DNA from: Deltaproteobacteria bacterium
GTDB taxonomy: Bacteria > Myxococcota_A > UBA9160 > SZUA-336
Length of the DNA: 64,000 bases
Assembly (NCBI GenBank): GCA_016875225.1
Contig: VGRW01000011.1
Span: 1-64,000 of the forward strand
Direction of reading: 5' to 3'
The position numbers and the translations under genes were made by a program. Shown here one piece after another: positions 7,690 through 16,668 of the stretch. The notes under the pieces were generated by a model. It ran no database searches. It was not told the DNA's origin and worked only from the letters and a program-made list of their open reading frames with translations. Positions within the stretch are counted from its first letter, which is position 1. Each line of letters begins with the position of its first letter.

Positions 7690-8334
7690 ATGGATCAGTC
7701 CGAGCGCGCGTACCACGCGATTCGCGACGGGATCGCCGCGGGCCGCTACGCCCCCGGCGCGCGGCTGGTCGAAGAGGCGATCGCGGAACGCGAGGGCGTC
7801 TCGCGAACGCCGGTCCGACAGGCGCTGCGCCGGCTCGAACGGGAAGGCGTGGTCGAGATCCGCGAGCGCCGCGGAGCCGCGGTGCGGCCGATGTCGCCGC
7901 GCGAGCTCTCGGACCTGTACGAGGTGCGCGCGCGGCTCGAGGCGTTTGCCTGCGAGCTCGCCGCCGAGCGCGCCGAGCCGGCGCAGATCGGCGAGCTCGA
8001 TCGGGTGGCCGAGGACTTCGAGCGCGCGACCGGGATTTCCGACGACGACGCGCGGCTCGAGGCGGTTCGCGAGCGCAACGACGCGTTCCACCAGAAGATC
8101 GCCGAGGCGACGGGAAACGCGTTCCTGTCGCTGGTGCTGACGGCGATCCGCGACAACCCGCTCGCGCTGCGCTCGTTCCGGAGCTTCAGCAGCCATGAGC
8201 TCGGCCGCTCCGCGCTCTTCCACCGCATGATCGCGCGCGCGATCGGCGAGCGCCGCGGCGACCGGGCCGCGCGGCTCATGATCGAGCACGTGCTGCAGGC
8301 GCGCGACGCGCTGCGCGAGGGCGGGCCGCCATGA
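7690..8334 (+). CDS. GntR-family transcriptional regulator, FCD/FadR subgroup
   Basis: A 214-residue regulator. The N-terminal winged helix-turn-helix includes SRTPVRQALRRLEREG at 38-53, the usual recognition-helix signature. Residues from about 75 on form the all-helical FCD ligand domain, with Asp/His residues (NDAFHQ, SSHELG, FHRMIARA) that in relatives bind a metal and a small carboxylate. GGAGG precedes the ATG. Two GTATAC-centred palindromes lie upstream, consistent with autoregulation and control of the divergent membrane-protein gene at 7565. The effector is unknown. The VOC gene 104 nt downstream has its own possible -10 (TACACT, 8350-8355) and may or may not share the transcript. 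Confidence 0.9.
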   Translation: MDQSERAYHAIRDGIAAGRYAPGARLVEEAIAEREGVSRTPVRQALRRLEREGVVEIRERRGAAVRPMSPRELSDLYEVRARLEAFACELAAERAEPAQIGELDRVAEDFERATGISDDDARLEAVRERNDAFHQKIAEATGNAFLSLVLTAIRDNPLALRSFRSFSSHELGRSALFHRMIARAIGERRGDRAARLMIEHVLQARDALREGGPP

Positions 8335-8437
8335 CCCCGCTCCGCGCTCTACACTGGCGAGTGCCGCAATTCATCCCGTCGCCGGACTCCCGGAGCCTCC
8401 GGGATCCGGCGCCGCGGAGCCGACGAGGAATGGACCC

Positions 8438-8989
8438 ATGACCGACGAGACCACGATCCGCTCCAAGCACCTGCACCACGTCGCGTACGCCACCCGGGAT
8501 TCCGAGGCGACCTACGACTTCTACGCCAACAAGCTGGGCATGAAGCTGCTCCGCACCGAGAACCACCGGCAGGGCGAGGGCTACTTCCGGCACTTCTTCT
8601 TCGACATGGGCGCTGGCGAGTGCCTGGCCTTCTTCGAGATCAGCAACGTCGGCGAGGAGCCCGGGTACCGCACCGCGATCGCGGTCGGCAACGGCCTTCC
8701 GGTCTGGGTGAACCACCTGGCCTTCGCGCTCGATTCGCTGGAGGAGCTCGAGCTGATGAAGAAGCGCCTGCGAAACCGCGGCGTCGAGCAGATGACCGTG
8801 CTCGACCACGGCTGGTCGACATCGCTCTATCTCGTGGATCCGAACGGCATCATGGTCGAGTTCTGCGTCACGACCGACGCCGGGCACTTCCTGCAGACCG
8901 AGGCGGAGGCGCTGCGCCTGATGCGCCTGCCTCCCGACCAGATCGCGGAGGAGACGCGCAAGGAGACCAGCGCGGCGCGGCGCGTCTAG
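8438..8989 (+). CDS. VOC-superfamily (glyoxalase/extradiol dioxygenase-like) protein
   Basis: A 183-residue cytosolic protein with two beta-alpha-beta-beta-beta repeats of the vicinal oxygen chelate superfamily. Candidate metal ligands stand at the usual places: His14 in HLHHVAYATR, His93 in WVNHLAFALD and Glu141 in GIMVEFCV. Members include glyoxalase I, extradiol dioxygenases, epimerases and antibiotic-binding proteins, and the exact reaction cannot be chosen here. The C-terminal 35 residues extend beyond the fold and are charged. It follows the GntR gene, so regulated metabolism of a small acid or aromatic is possible. Its stop interlocks with that of convergent tupA. Confidence 0.8.
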   Translation: MTDETTIRSKHLHHVAYATRDSEATYDFYANKLGMKLLRTENHRQGEGYFRHFFFDMGAGECLAFFEISNVGEEPGYRTAIAVGNGLPVWVNHLAFALDSLEELELMKKRLRNRGVEQMTVLDHGWSTSLYLVDPNGIMVEFCVTTDAGHFLQTEAEALRLMRLPPDQIAEETRKETSAARRV

Positions 8990-9813
8990 CGAGCGGGCTC
9001 GAGCGGCCGGAACAGCGGCTCGCCGTGCGTCGTGCGGCCGAACTCGGCGATCGCCCGAGCGGTCTTCGCGCGGAGCATCCACTCGACGAAGATCGAGGCG
9101 TCCTCGGCGTGGATCCGGCCGGGGAACGCCTCCGGGCGCACGGGCAGGAGCGAGTAGACGTTGCGCAGGTCGTCCGGCGTGCGCGTGAGCCGCGCGAGCC
9201 CGGTGCGCTTCTGGAACGCGAGGAATGTGGCGAGGTCGGACAGGACGTACGCGCGCTTCTCGCCGGCCACGAGCAGCGTCGCGGCCATTCCCGCGCCCGT
9301 GCGCACGACGCCGGGCCACTCCGGCCGCGCACCGAGCCCGGCCGCGAGCAACAGCTCCTGCTCGCGCTTGTGCGTGCCGGAGTCGTCGCCGCGGCTCGCC
9401 AGGGCCGCCGTAGCTGTGGCGATACGCCGGAATGCGTCGGCTCCGTCGCTCGCCTCGCGCGCGCCGGCCGGGTCTTCGGCCGGCCCCGCGATCAGGAAGT
9501 GGTTCTCCATGAACGGAGTCCGGGCGGCGAACACGTTCGTCTTCATCAGCTCGAGCTCGGCCGCGGGCGCGTGCGAGAGCACGACGTCGGCGTTGCCGTC
9601 CGCTCCCATCCGCAGCGCGGCTCCCGAGCCGACCGCGATCACGCGCACCGCGACGCCTGTCTCCTTGGTGAGTTGGGGCAGGAGGACGTCGAGCAGCCCG
9701 GAGTCCTGCACGCTCGTGGTGGTGGCGAGCAGGACCTCGCGCTCGGCGGCGAGTGAGTCGAACGCGAGGCAAGCGTAAAAGGCGGCCGCTAGGAGGACGT
9801 GGGTGATTCGCAT
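8986..9813 (-). CDS. tupA: Tungstate ABC transporter substrate-binding protein
   Basis: A 275-residue periplasmic binding protein. A signal peptide ends near residue 22, followed by the hallmark oxyanion-loop sequence LATTTSVQDSGLLDVLLP (29-46), which identifies the TupA group. A second characteristic stretch is RGDDSGTHKREQEL near 140-153. TupA captures tungstate, in some homologues molybdate, for import to make tungsten or molybdenum cofactors. The cognate permease and ATPase are not adjacent; they are encoded about 30 kb away (39919-41777). The start overlaps the end of the upstream CHAD-CYTH gene by 25 nt, so it may be read as the last gene of that minus-strand run. Confidence 0.9.
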   Translation of the reverse strand: MRITHVLLAAAFYACLAFDSLAAEREVLLATTTSVQDSGLLDVLLPQLTKETGVAVRVIAVGSGAALRMGADGNADVVLSHAPAAELELMKTNVFAARTPFMENHFLIAGPAEDPAGAREASDGADAFRRIATATAALASRGDDSGTHKREQELLLAAGLGARPEWPGVVRTGAGMAATLLVAGEKRAYVLSDLATFLAFQKRTGLARLTRTPDDLRNVYSLLPVRPEAFPGRIHAEDASIFVEWMLRAKTARAIAEFGRTTHGEPLFRPLEPAR

Positions 9814-11267
9814 GCGAGGCGCAGGTTACTGAACGCGGGCTCGTCGGTCACTTCACGCACGACCACGGGTGCGAGCCATTCTGGAAACGCGATCTCCGAC
9901 TCAGCGGAGGGAAGCTCGATCTCGGCCAGCACGAGCGGACGGTCGAGGAATTCGTCGATCTCCCAGACGAGCACATCGGCCGGGACCAGATAGCGGCGCT
10001 TGCGCAGCCGCGCGCCCTCGGTGAGCGGCCAGAGGCGCGCGAACTCCGCTTCGGGCAGCTCCTCCTCGAACTCGGCTCGCACGACCCCGGTTCCGAGCTT
10101 GACGGTGCGGGTGAAGCGCGTTCCGCGCGGACCCGACGCGCGGCGCAGGCGCTCGCGCACCGTCGACCCCGGCAGATAGCCCTGCTCGATCTCGATCGAC
10201 TCCGCGCCGCGCACGCGCTCGGGGAGCTTGCGAAGCAGGTACTTCCGCTCGATCTCCAGACTCGAGCCGTCGAGCCGGCCGAGCTCCGCGCAGAACTCGG
10301 CGACGCGATCGAAGAAGACCTGTCCCTTCTCGCCGAGCCAGCTCGAGGCGAGCTCGGCGAAGAGCGCGTCGGCCTGCTCTCTAGCGCGCCGGATCAGCTC
10401 GAGGAGCAGGTTCTCGAGCGGCCGCGCGCGCAGCCTGCGCTCGGCTTGCTCGTCGCGCGATCGGATCGCACGCGCAAGCGCGCTCGCGCTTGCGATCGCC
10501 GCCTGTTCGGCGGCAGAGACCAGGATCGCCGCCAGCACGTCGCGGTCGTGGCGCTCGCCGATCAGGTCCTGCAGCCCCTTCAGGTCCTCGACCAGCGCCG
10601 GGCCATCGGCGCCGAGCCTGCGCACCGGCTCGAGCAGATAGCGCAGCCGCTTGGCCACGATTCGCGCGCGGTGCTCCGAGGCGATCTCCTCTGGCCCGGT
10701 CACTCCCGCCAGCGCGGCGTCGAGCTCCTCGGCCGTCGCGCGAATCTCGCCGGCCGCGACCGCGGCAAGGCTGGGCGAGCGCGCGTCGCCGCCCGACGAG
10801 ACGCGCGCTCGGTAGGTCTCGAGTGTGCCGCGCAGGTCGGCTTCGATTCGCGCGAAGTCCGCGGCGAGGCCGGCGTCGGAGCGCCCGTGCCGCGACGAGA
10901 CGCGCAGCTCGAGTGACTCGATCAGCGGATCCAGCCAGCGTCCCCGCGCGGGTCGAAGCTCGGCGCGCTCGCGGCGGAGCCACTCGAGCGCGACCTGCGC
11001 GTCGCGCGCCTCGCCCGTCCGCGACGCCAGGCGACCCAGACGGGCCAGCGCATTTCGGGTCGTCTCGGGGTCGAGGAATCCGCGGTACGCCGCGAGTGTG
11101 CTGCGCAGACGGCGCAGCGAGACGCGCAGATCGTGGATCGCCTCGAGGTCGTCCGGATCGGAGACGCGCGCGCACGACGCTTGCACCTCGTCGAGCTGGC
11201 GCAGCGCCACCAGCCTGGCGCCGGCCTCCGCGGGTCGGCGAACGTCTTCGGGCTCGAGCTCCACCAT
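9789..11267 (-). CDS. CHAD-CYTH fusion protein
   Basis: A 492-residue fusion. The N-terminal CHAD domain, which binds polyphosphate, covers about 15-325 and shows the conserved helices HDLRVSLRRLRS (45-56), RIVAKRLRYLLEP (202-214) and LQDLIGERHDRDV (232-244). The C-terminal CYTH domain, the triphosphate tunnel fold, starts at EIERKYLL (338-345) and continues with basic and acidic strands to about 480. Most described CYTH-CHAD proteins have CYTH first, so this order is reversed. CYTH enzymes hydrolyse inorganic triphosphate or thiamine triphosphate or make cAMP. Neighbouring SixA suggests a phosphate or polyphosphate-related role. The gap to sixA is only 9 nt. Confidence 0.85.
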   Translation of the reverse strand: MVELEPEDVRRPAEAGARLVALRQLDEVQASCARVSDPDDLEAIHDLRVSLRRLRSTLAAYRGFLDPETTRNALARLGRLASRTGEARDAQVALEWLRRERAELRPARGRWLDPLIESLELRVSSRHGRSDAGLAADFARIEADLRGTLETYRARVSSGGDARSPSLAAVAAGEIRATAEELDAALAGVTGPEEIASEHRARIVAKRLRYLLEPVRRLGADGPALVEDLKGLQDLIGERHDRDVLAAILVSAAEQAAIASASALARAIRSRDEQAERRLRARPLENLLLELIRRAREQADALFAELASSWLGEKGQVFFDRVAEFCAELGRLDGSSLEIERKYLLRKLPERVRGAESIEIEQGYLPGSTVRERLRRASGPRGTRFTRTVKLGTGVVRAEFEEELPEAEFARLWPLTEGARLRKRRYLVPADVLVWEIDEFLDRPLVLAEIELPSAESEIAFPEWLAPVVVREVTDEPAFSNLRLACESPTSS

Positions 11268-11276
11268 CGCGACTCG

Positions 11277-11777
11277 CTAGCGCAGCCGGCGCAGCTGGCC
11301 GGGGCGCAGCAGCCAGACGAGCCGCGCCTGGCCGGGAGCGATCCGACCCGGGATCTCGACCAGGCACGCGCCGCCCTTTCCGAGCTCGAGAAGACTCCGC
11401 GACAGGCCCGAGACGAGCCAGGTGACCAGCGTCGAGAGACCGGGCTCGTGCCCGACGATCGCGACCGTCGACTTCCCCTCGATTCCGCGCAGCCAGGCGG
11501 CCAGCTGCTCTGGCTTCGCGCCCGGCGACAGAGCGTCCACGGTCTCGACGGCGACGCCGCCGAGCTCGTCCGCGATCGCCTGCGCGGTCTCGTCCGCGCG
11601 GCGCAGGCCGCTCGAAGCCAGCACGTCCACCTTTCCGACCAGGCGCGCGAGCGCGATCGCGGCGCGGCGCGCGCGCTTGCGGCCCGCAGCGCTGAGCTTC
11701 TGTTTCGCCTCCGCGCGGGCTCCGAGCGACGGGTCGCGCGGCTCGGCTTCGTCGTGGCGGATCACGAGCAGCTCCAT
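11277..11777 (-). CDS. sixA: SixA-type histidine phosphatase
   Basis: A 166-residue member of the histidine phosphatase superfamily, close to SixA, which removes phosphate from phosphohistidine proteins. The catalytic motif is Arg7-His8-Asp9, where the family usually has RHG or RHA. The second set is SSGLRRADETA (55-65) and His110 in IVGHEPGLS. The small size fits the SixA subgroup rather than phosphoglycerate mutases. It sits between an M20 hydrolase and the CHAD-CYTH gene with gaps of about 10 nt, implying one transcript. Pairing of SixA-like phosphatases with CHAD proteins is recurrent in bacterial genomes as I recall it. Confidence 0.85.
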   Translation of the reverse strand: MELLVIRHDEAEPRDPSLGARAEAKQKLSAAGRKRARRAAIALARLVGKVDVLASSGLRRADETAQAIADELGGVAVETVDALSPGAKPEQLAAWLRGIEGKSTVAIVGHEPGLSTLVTWLVSGLSRSLLELGKGGACLVEIPGRIAPGQARLVWLLRPGQLRRLR

Positions 11778-11788
11778 CGGCCGCCTCG

Positions 11789-12979
11789 CTAGCCCGAGAG
11801 CGCGCGAAGCGCGAGCGCGGCGTGCAGCGCGATGCCGGCGGCCATTCCCTCCTCGTTCAGGAGCATGCGATTGGAGTGACAGGGCGCGGGCGGAGCGTCG
11901 CCATCGGGCCGGACCCCCAGGATGATCATCGCGCCGGGAATGCGCTCGAGCACGAAGGAGAAGTCCTCTGCGCCCATGACCGGCTGCGGCATCGGGATGA
12001 ACGCATTCGCGCCGAAGAGCTCGTCCGCGACCTCGCGCGCGAACTCGGTCGCGCTCGCGTCGTTCACCGTCACCGGGTAGCCCTCGACGATGTCGAGCTT
12101 CGCCTCGACCTCGTGCGCGGCCGCGATCCCCTCGACCACGCGCCGCAGCCCCGCATGCGCGCGCTCGCGCGCCCGCGGCGAGGTCGCGCGGATCGTGCCG
12201 AGCATCTCGGCGGATTCCGGGATCACGTTGCCGGTCGTGCCCGAGGTGATCCGGGTCACCGTGATCACGACGGGGTCGAATACGTCGATCCGGCGAGTCA
12301 CCAATGTCTGGATCGCGGTCACGATCTCGCAGGCGACCGGAACCGGGTCGATCGTGTCGTGCGGCATCGAGGCATGGCCGCCGCGCCCGGTGAGCGTCAT
12401 GGCGAACCCGTCGGCCGATGCGAGCAGCGCGCCGGCGCGCGACGCGACCCGGCCGACCGGAATGCGCGGATCGATGTGCAGCGCGAACGCGCGCGAGACG
12501 GAGGCGGGGTCGATCAGACCCTCGTCGAGCATCACCCGTGCGCCCGCGAAGCCCTCTTCTCCGGGCTGGAACATGAACAGCACGTCGCCGGCGAGCGCGT
12601 CGCGGTGGCGATCGAGAAGGTGAGCCGCGCCGACCAGCATGGCGGTGTGCGCGTCGTGGCCGCAGGCGTGCATCTTCCCCGCGTTTCGCGATGCGAACTC
12701 GAGCCCGGTGTCCTCGGGCATCGGCAGCGCGTCCATGTCCGCGCGAAGCAGCAGCGTCGGGCCGCGGCGCGCGCCGCGAAGCCGCGCGAAGACTCCGCTG
12801 GTCTTGCGGCTCGGCGTGAGCTCGAGCTCGAGTCCCTCGAGGGACTCCAGCACCGCCGCCGTCGTCGCCGGCAGATCGAGCCCGAGCTCCGGGCTCGCGT
12901 GGATGCGGCGCCGCAGCGCCACCGCGCGCGGCAGACCTTCGCGGGCCTCGGCCAGAAGCTTCTCGTCCATCAGCGTCAC
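11789..12979 (-). CDS. M20-family amidohydrolase (hippurate hydrolase-like)
   Basis: A 396-residue metallohydrolase that cleaves N-acyl amino acids or related amides in the cytosol. Metal-site signatures include RADMDALPM near 79-87, HACGHDAHTAML at 104-115 and the acidic pair in FQPGEEGFAGA near 137-147. A dimerisation domain with GRGGHASMPH lies in the middle, and PVMGAEDFSF near the end supplies the last ligand region. I choose the GTG at 12979 because it has an upstream GGAG at 6 nt and overlaps the stop of the preceding gene as GTGA. An ATG three codons later is the alternative. The natural substrate could be hippurate, an N-acetyl amino acid or an auxin-like conjugate. Confidence 0.9.
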   Translation of the reverse strand: MTLMDEKLLAEAREGLPRAVALRRRIHASPELGLDLPATTAAVLESLEGLELELTPSRKTSGVFARLRGARRGPTLLLRADMDALPMPEDTGLEFASRNAGKMHACGHDAHTAMLVGAAHLLDRHRDALAGDVLFMFQPGEEGFAGARVMLDEGLIDPASVSRAFALHIDPRIPVGRVASRAGALLASADGFAMTLTGRGGHASMPHDTIDPVPVACEIVTAIQTLVTRRIDVFDPVVITVTRITSGTTGNVIPESAEMLGTIRATSPRARERAHAGLRRVVEGIAAAHEVEAKLDIVEGYPVTVNDASATEFAREVADELFGANAFIPMPQPVMGAEDFSFVLERIPGAMIILGVRPDGDAPPAPCHSNRMLLNEEGMAAGIALHAALALRALSG

Positions 12980-13356
12980 GAGGGTCTCCTCACGATCAAC
13001 AGCTCGAATCGTCCGCTCGGCCCGATCCATCCCGAGGCGAGCCACGAGACGAAGCTGACCACGCACGCGCCGAAGAACGCCGGCCAGAAGCCCGAAATCG
13101 CGAACGAGTCGAGCAGCCCGGCGACCAGCCCCAGCATCGCCGCGTTCACGACCAGCAGGAACAGCCCCAACGTGAGCAGGGTGATCGGCAGCGTCAGGAT
13201 CACGAGCAGCGGCCGCACGACGGCGTTCGCGAGTCCGAGCAGGAACGCCGCCAGCGCGAGCGTTCCCACCCCCGTGATGGTCATTCCCGGCACGATCGCC
13301 TGCGCGATCCAGAGCCCGAGCATTCCGATCGCCAGCCGGATCAGGAAGCCGTTCAT
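12976..13356 (-). CDS. Phage-holin-IV-type small membrane protein
   Basis: A 126-residue integral membrane protein with four helices. It matches the family called mycobacterial 4-TMS phage holin (superfamily IV), which is widespread on chromosomes and not tied to prophages. Typical features are the GxxNAxxRPLLxILTLPITLLTLGLF segment near 42-67 and a short loop before the last helix. No phage genes are nearby, so lysis is an unlikely role. Its stop overlaps the GTG of the M20 gene, making it the first gene of the run 13356-8986. Confidence 0.8.
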   Translation of the reverse strand: MNGFLIRLAIGMLGLWIAQAIVPGMTITGVGTLALAAFLLGLANAVVRPLLVILTLPITLLTLGLFLLVVNAAMLGLVAGLLDSFAISGFWPAFFGACVVSFVSWLASGWIGPSGRFELLIVRRPS

Positions 13357-13386
13357 CGCCTCATCCTACTGGATCGGCGCGCGCGG

Positions 13387-13392
13387 TAGTAT
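13387..13392 (+). promoter_or_regulatory. Candidate -10 element (TAGTAT) for the cti operon
   Basis: TAGTAT lies 18 nt before the cti ATG, with GGAGGG between them as the ribosome site. No -35 match is obvious. It is one of several TAGnnT boxes found just upstream of first genes in this window. Confidence 0.35.
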
Positions 13393-13410
13393 CCGATTCA
13401 GGAGGGTTGG

Positions 13411-15798
13411 ATGGATCTGCGCTCTGCGGCTGCGGCTCTCGGCGTCTTCTCACTCGTTCTGGTCGGTGGAGGCTGCGCGCGCGAAGCGCAGGAATCCCCG
13501 ACTCCCGGCGCAGTCGGCCTGCCACTGCTGGAGGGGCTCGACCGTCCCGTCGATTTCGCGACCGACGTCGTGCCGGTGCTCGAGAACCGCTGCGTCGTCT
13601 GTCACGCGTGCAACGACGCTCCGTGTCAGCTCCTCCTGTCCTCGCACGAAGGGGTGATGCGCGGGGCGACCAAGGAGAAGGTCTACGACTCCGCCCGGGT
13701 GGTCGCGAAGGATCCGACGCGGCTCTTCGTCGACGCGCACGGCGTCGACGCGTGGCGCGCGAAGCAGTTCTTCCCGGTGGTCGACCCGCCCGCGGCGGCC
13801 GGCTCGCCGAAGACGTCCGACGCGCTGCTGCTGCGCATGCTCGCGCTCGGAAGGGCGCACCCGTTCGCGGAGCGAGCGCGGCTTCCGGACTCGGTCGGCC
13901 TCGGCATCGACCGCAAGCTCAGCTGCGCGCAGGGCGACGAGTTCGAGGCCTACGCGCGCGAACAGCCGCTCGGCGGCATGCCCTACGGCACCGCGCCGCT
14001 TCGCAGCGACGAGCTCGCGACGCTGGTGGCTTGGGTCGCGCAGGGCGCGCAGGGCTCGGCCACGCCCGCACTCCCGCCCGAGCTGCGCGCGCAGATCGAC
14101 GCCTGGGAGGCGTTCCTCAACCGGCCGTCGCTCGAGCAGAGGATCACGAGCCGGTACCTGTACGAGCACTGGTTCCTGGCGGAGCTGCACTTCGAGGACC
14201 GTCCCGCGGGGCCGTTCTTCCGCGTCGTTCGCTCGCGCACGGCGCCGGGCCAGCCGGTCTCCGAGATCGCGACGGTGCGTCCCTACGACGATCCCGGTCC
14301 CGAGTTCTGGTACCGGCTGCTGCCGATCGAGGCGAGCATCGTCCACAAGACGCACATCGTCTATTCGATCGGACCCCGGCGCCTCGCGCGCCTCGAGAAG
14401 CTGTTCTTCGCGGTGGATTGGAAGGCCACGCGCCTGCCCGGTTACACCGCGGAGGAGGCGTCGAATCCGTTCGCCGCCTTCGATCAGATCCCCGCGCGCA
14501 GCCGCTACCAGTTCATGCTCGACGACGCGCAGTACTTCGTGATGACGTTCATCCGCGGGCCGGTGTGCAGGGGGCAGGTCGCGGTCGACGTGGTCGACGA
14601 CCACTTCTTCGTCGCGTTCCTCGATCCGGATCGCGATCTCTCCGTCGCCGATCCGACCTTCCTCGAGCGGACGAAGTCGCTGCTGCGGCTTCCCGCCGAG
14701 AATCGCGGCCGGCTCCTGCCCGGCGAGATCTTCCTCGCCTACGCGCGCGACCAGCACCGCTACCTGAATGCGCGCGAGGCCGCCTACGACGTGCTCGACC
14801 CGCAGCGTCGCGGACCCGCGCTCGACTGGATCTGGGACGGCGACGGCGAGAACACCAACGCGCTGCTCACGGTGTTCCGGAACTTCGACAATGCGACGGT
14901 GGTGCGCGGATTCGTGGGCGAGATCCCGAAGACGGCCTGGATCATCGACTATCCGCTCTTCGAGCGGCTCTACTACGATCTGGTCGCCGGGTTCAACGTC
15001 TACGGCAACGTCGTGCACCAGGTTTCGACGCGCCTGTACATGGATCACCTGCGCATGCAGTCCGAGAATCTCTTCCTGGGCTTTCTGCCCAAGGAGAAAC
15101 GCGAGTCGATCCGCGCCTCCTGGTACGTCGGCGCGACGCACCAGCTCCGCTACTTCTTCGCCAATCGCATGCGGGGCGTCGATCATTCGACGCAGATCCA
15201 GTTCCGCGGCACAGATCCGAAGGCGGAGCTGATCGCCAAGATCCTCGCCCGGAGCCCGGCCGTCTCGGGGCCGCCCGATCTGCTGAACCGCTGCGCGTCG
15301 CCGCCGTGCCTGCGCCCGGATGCGTCGCCGGTGGAGCGTGCGGTCGAGGCGGAGCTGCAGCGGCTCGCCTCGGTTCGCGGCGCCTGGGTCGCGTGGCTTC
15401 CCCAGGTCTCGCTCTTGCGCGTGCGCGTCGACGCGAGCGGCGCGAGTGATCTGGTCTACGGCCTGATCCACAACGACGCGCACACCAACGTCGCGTTCAT
15501 GTTCGGCGAGGACGCGCGGCGACTGCCGGCCGAGGACACCGTGACGGTCGTGCGCGGCCAGTTCGGCAGCTATCCGAACTTCTTCTTCGAGGTGGAGCAC
15601 GCGCGCGCGGGCGAGTTCGTCGACGAGCTCCGCGCGGTCGCCTCGGCCGCGGATCTGGAGCGTTTCGTCGCCCGCTACGGCATCCGGCGCAGCGATCCGC
15701 GCTTCTGGGAGACGTCCGACTGGCTGCGCGAGGATCTGCGCCGGCGCCAGCCCGGCGAGGCGGGGATCTACGATCTCGCCCGCTACGAAAATCTCTAG
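13411..15798 (+). CDS. cti: Fatty acid cis/trans isomerase, haem-containing
   Basis: A 795-residue homologue of Cti, the periplasmic enzyme that converts cis-unsaturated membrane fatty acids to trans forms under solvent or heat stress. The N-terminus is a lipoprotein-type signal with Cys22 in LVLVGGGC. A c-type haem motif CVVCH at 61-65 continues as ACNDAPCQLLLSS, the typical Cti context, and the remainder matches the long catalytic region. The presence of Cti indicates a Gram-negative envelope with unsaturated phospholipids. The start has a strong GGAGGG site. An SDR follows after 11 nt and a metallo-beta-lactamase lipoprotein after that, probably on one transcript. Confidence 0.9.
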   Translation: MDLRSAAAALGVFSLVLVGGGCAREAQESPTPGAVGLPLLEGLDRPVDFATDVVPVLENRCVVCHACNDAPCQLLLSSHEGVMRGATKEKVYDSARVVAKDPTRLFVDAHGVDAWRAKQFFPVVDPPAAAGSPKTSDALLLRMLALGRAHPFAERARLPDSVGLGIDRKLSCAQGDEFEAYAREQPLGGMPYGTAPLRSDELATLVAWVAQGAQGSATPALPPELRAQIDAWEAFLNRPSLEQRITSRYLYEHWFLAELHFEDRPAGPFFRVVRSRTAPGQPVSEIATVRPYDDPGPEFWYRLLPIEASIVHKTHIVYSIGPRRLARLEKLFFAVDWKATRLPGYTAEEASNPFAAFDQIPARSRYQFMLDDAQYFVMTFIRGPVCRGQVAVDVVDDHFFVAFLDPDRDLSVADPTFLERTKSLLRLPAENRGRLLPGEIFLAYARDQHRYLNAREAAYDVLDPQRRGPALDWIWDGDGENTNALLTVFRNFDNATVVRGFVGEIPKTAWIIDYPLFERLYYDLVAGFNVYGNVVHQVSTRLYMDHLRMQSENLFLGFLPKEKRESIRASWYVGATHQLRYFFANRMRGVDHSTQIQFRGTDPKAELIAKILARSPAVSGPPDLLNRCASPPCLRPDASPVERAVEAELQRLASVRGAWVAWLPQVSLLRVRVDASGASDLVYGLIHNDAHTNVAFMFGEDARRLPAEDTVTVVRGQFGSYPNFFFEVEHARAGEFVDELRAVASAADLERFVARYGIRRSDPRFWETSDWLREDLRRRQPGEAGIYDLARYENL

Positions 15799-15809
15799 GA
15801 GGAACACGC

Positions 15810-16655
15810 ATGGCCAGACTCGAGGGAAAGGTCGCGATCGTCACCGGCGCGAGCCGCGGGATCGGCAAGGAGATCGCGAAGCTCTTCGCGGCCGAGGGCG
15901 CGCGCGTGGCGTGCACCGCGCGCACCGTCGAGGAGGGCGCGCACCGGCTCGCCGGGTCTCTCGACGCGACGCTCGCCGAGATCGCCGACGCCGGCGGCGA
16001 GGCGATCGCGATCGCAGGCGACGTCTCGTCGTTTCCGGACTGCGAGCGGATCGTGCGCAGCGCGCGCGAGGCGCTGGGGCCGATCGACGTGCTCGTGAAC
16101 AACGCCGCGCTCACCTACTTCATCCCGGTGGCGGAGTTCCCGGTCGAGAAGTGGCTGAAGTCGTTCGCGGTGAACCTGCACGGCCCGTTCTTCATGAGCC
16201 GGCTGGTTCTCGAAGAGATGATCGCGCGCGGATCGGGCGCGATCGTGAACATCTCGAGCGGCGCGGCGATCGGCCCCGGGCGGGGGCCGTACAAGAGCGC
16301 CCCGATGCGCGGCGGAACGCTGTACGGCGCGGAGAAGGCGGCGCTGGAGCGCTTCACGCAGGGGCTCGCGGCCGAGGTCTACGGCGACGGCGTCAGCGTC
16401 GCCTGCGTGAGCCCGTCGCAGGTCGTGCCCACGCCGGGCGTGATGTTCCACAAGCTCCTCGACCGCCCCGACGCCCCGCACGCCGAGCCGGTCGAGATGA
16501 TGGCGCGCGCGGCGCTGCTGCTCGCGACCGAGCCGATCGAGAAGGTGAGCGGCCGCGTCAGCTACAGCCAGCAGATCCTGCAGGAGTTCGGCTGGATCGA
16601 AAAAGGGCGCGGACTCGGAATCGATGTGCGAGGCTCGGGCTACTCACAGATCTGA
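15810..16655 (+). CDS. Short-chain dehydrogenase/reductase
   Basis: A 281-residue classical SDR. It shows TGASRGIG at 13-20 for cofactor binding, the NNAA motif near 95, the catalytic Ser in VNISSGAAI and the YGAEK motif in which Tyr and Lys are conserved. About 18 residues (GPGRGPYKSAPMRGGTL) lie between Ser and Tyr, slightly longer than usual; this loop is seen in some SDRs of fatty-acid or steroid metabolism. Its AGGAGG ribosome site sits within the short spacer after cti. A role in oxidising or reducing a lipid alcohol fits the neighbour but is inference. Confidence 0.85.
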   Translation: MARLEGKVAIVTGASRGIGKEIAKLFAAEGARVACTARTVEEGAHRLAGSLDATLAEIADAGGEAIAIAGDVSSFPDCERIVRSAREALGPIDVLVNNAALTYFIPVAEFPVEKWLKSFAVNLHGPFFMSRLVLEEMIARGSGAIVNISSGAAIGPGRGPYKSAPMRGGTLYGAEKAALERFTQGLAAEVYGDGVSVACVSPSQVVPTPGVMFHKLLDRPDAPHAEPVEMMARAALLLATEPIEKVSGRVSYSQQILQEFGWIEKGRGLGIDVRGSGYSQI

Positions 16656-16668
16656 TCGGGGAGGCTCG

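Noticed and set aside
12976-13356. Phage holin implying a prophage
   Set aside because: This family is common on chromosomes and there are no other phage genes, attachment sites or integrases nearby.
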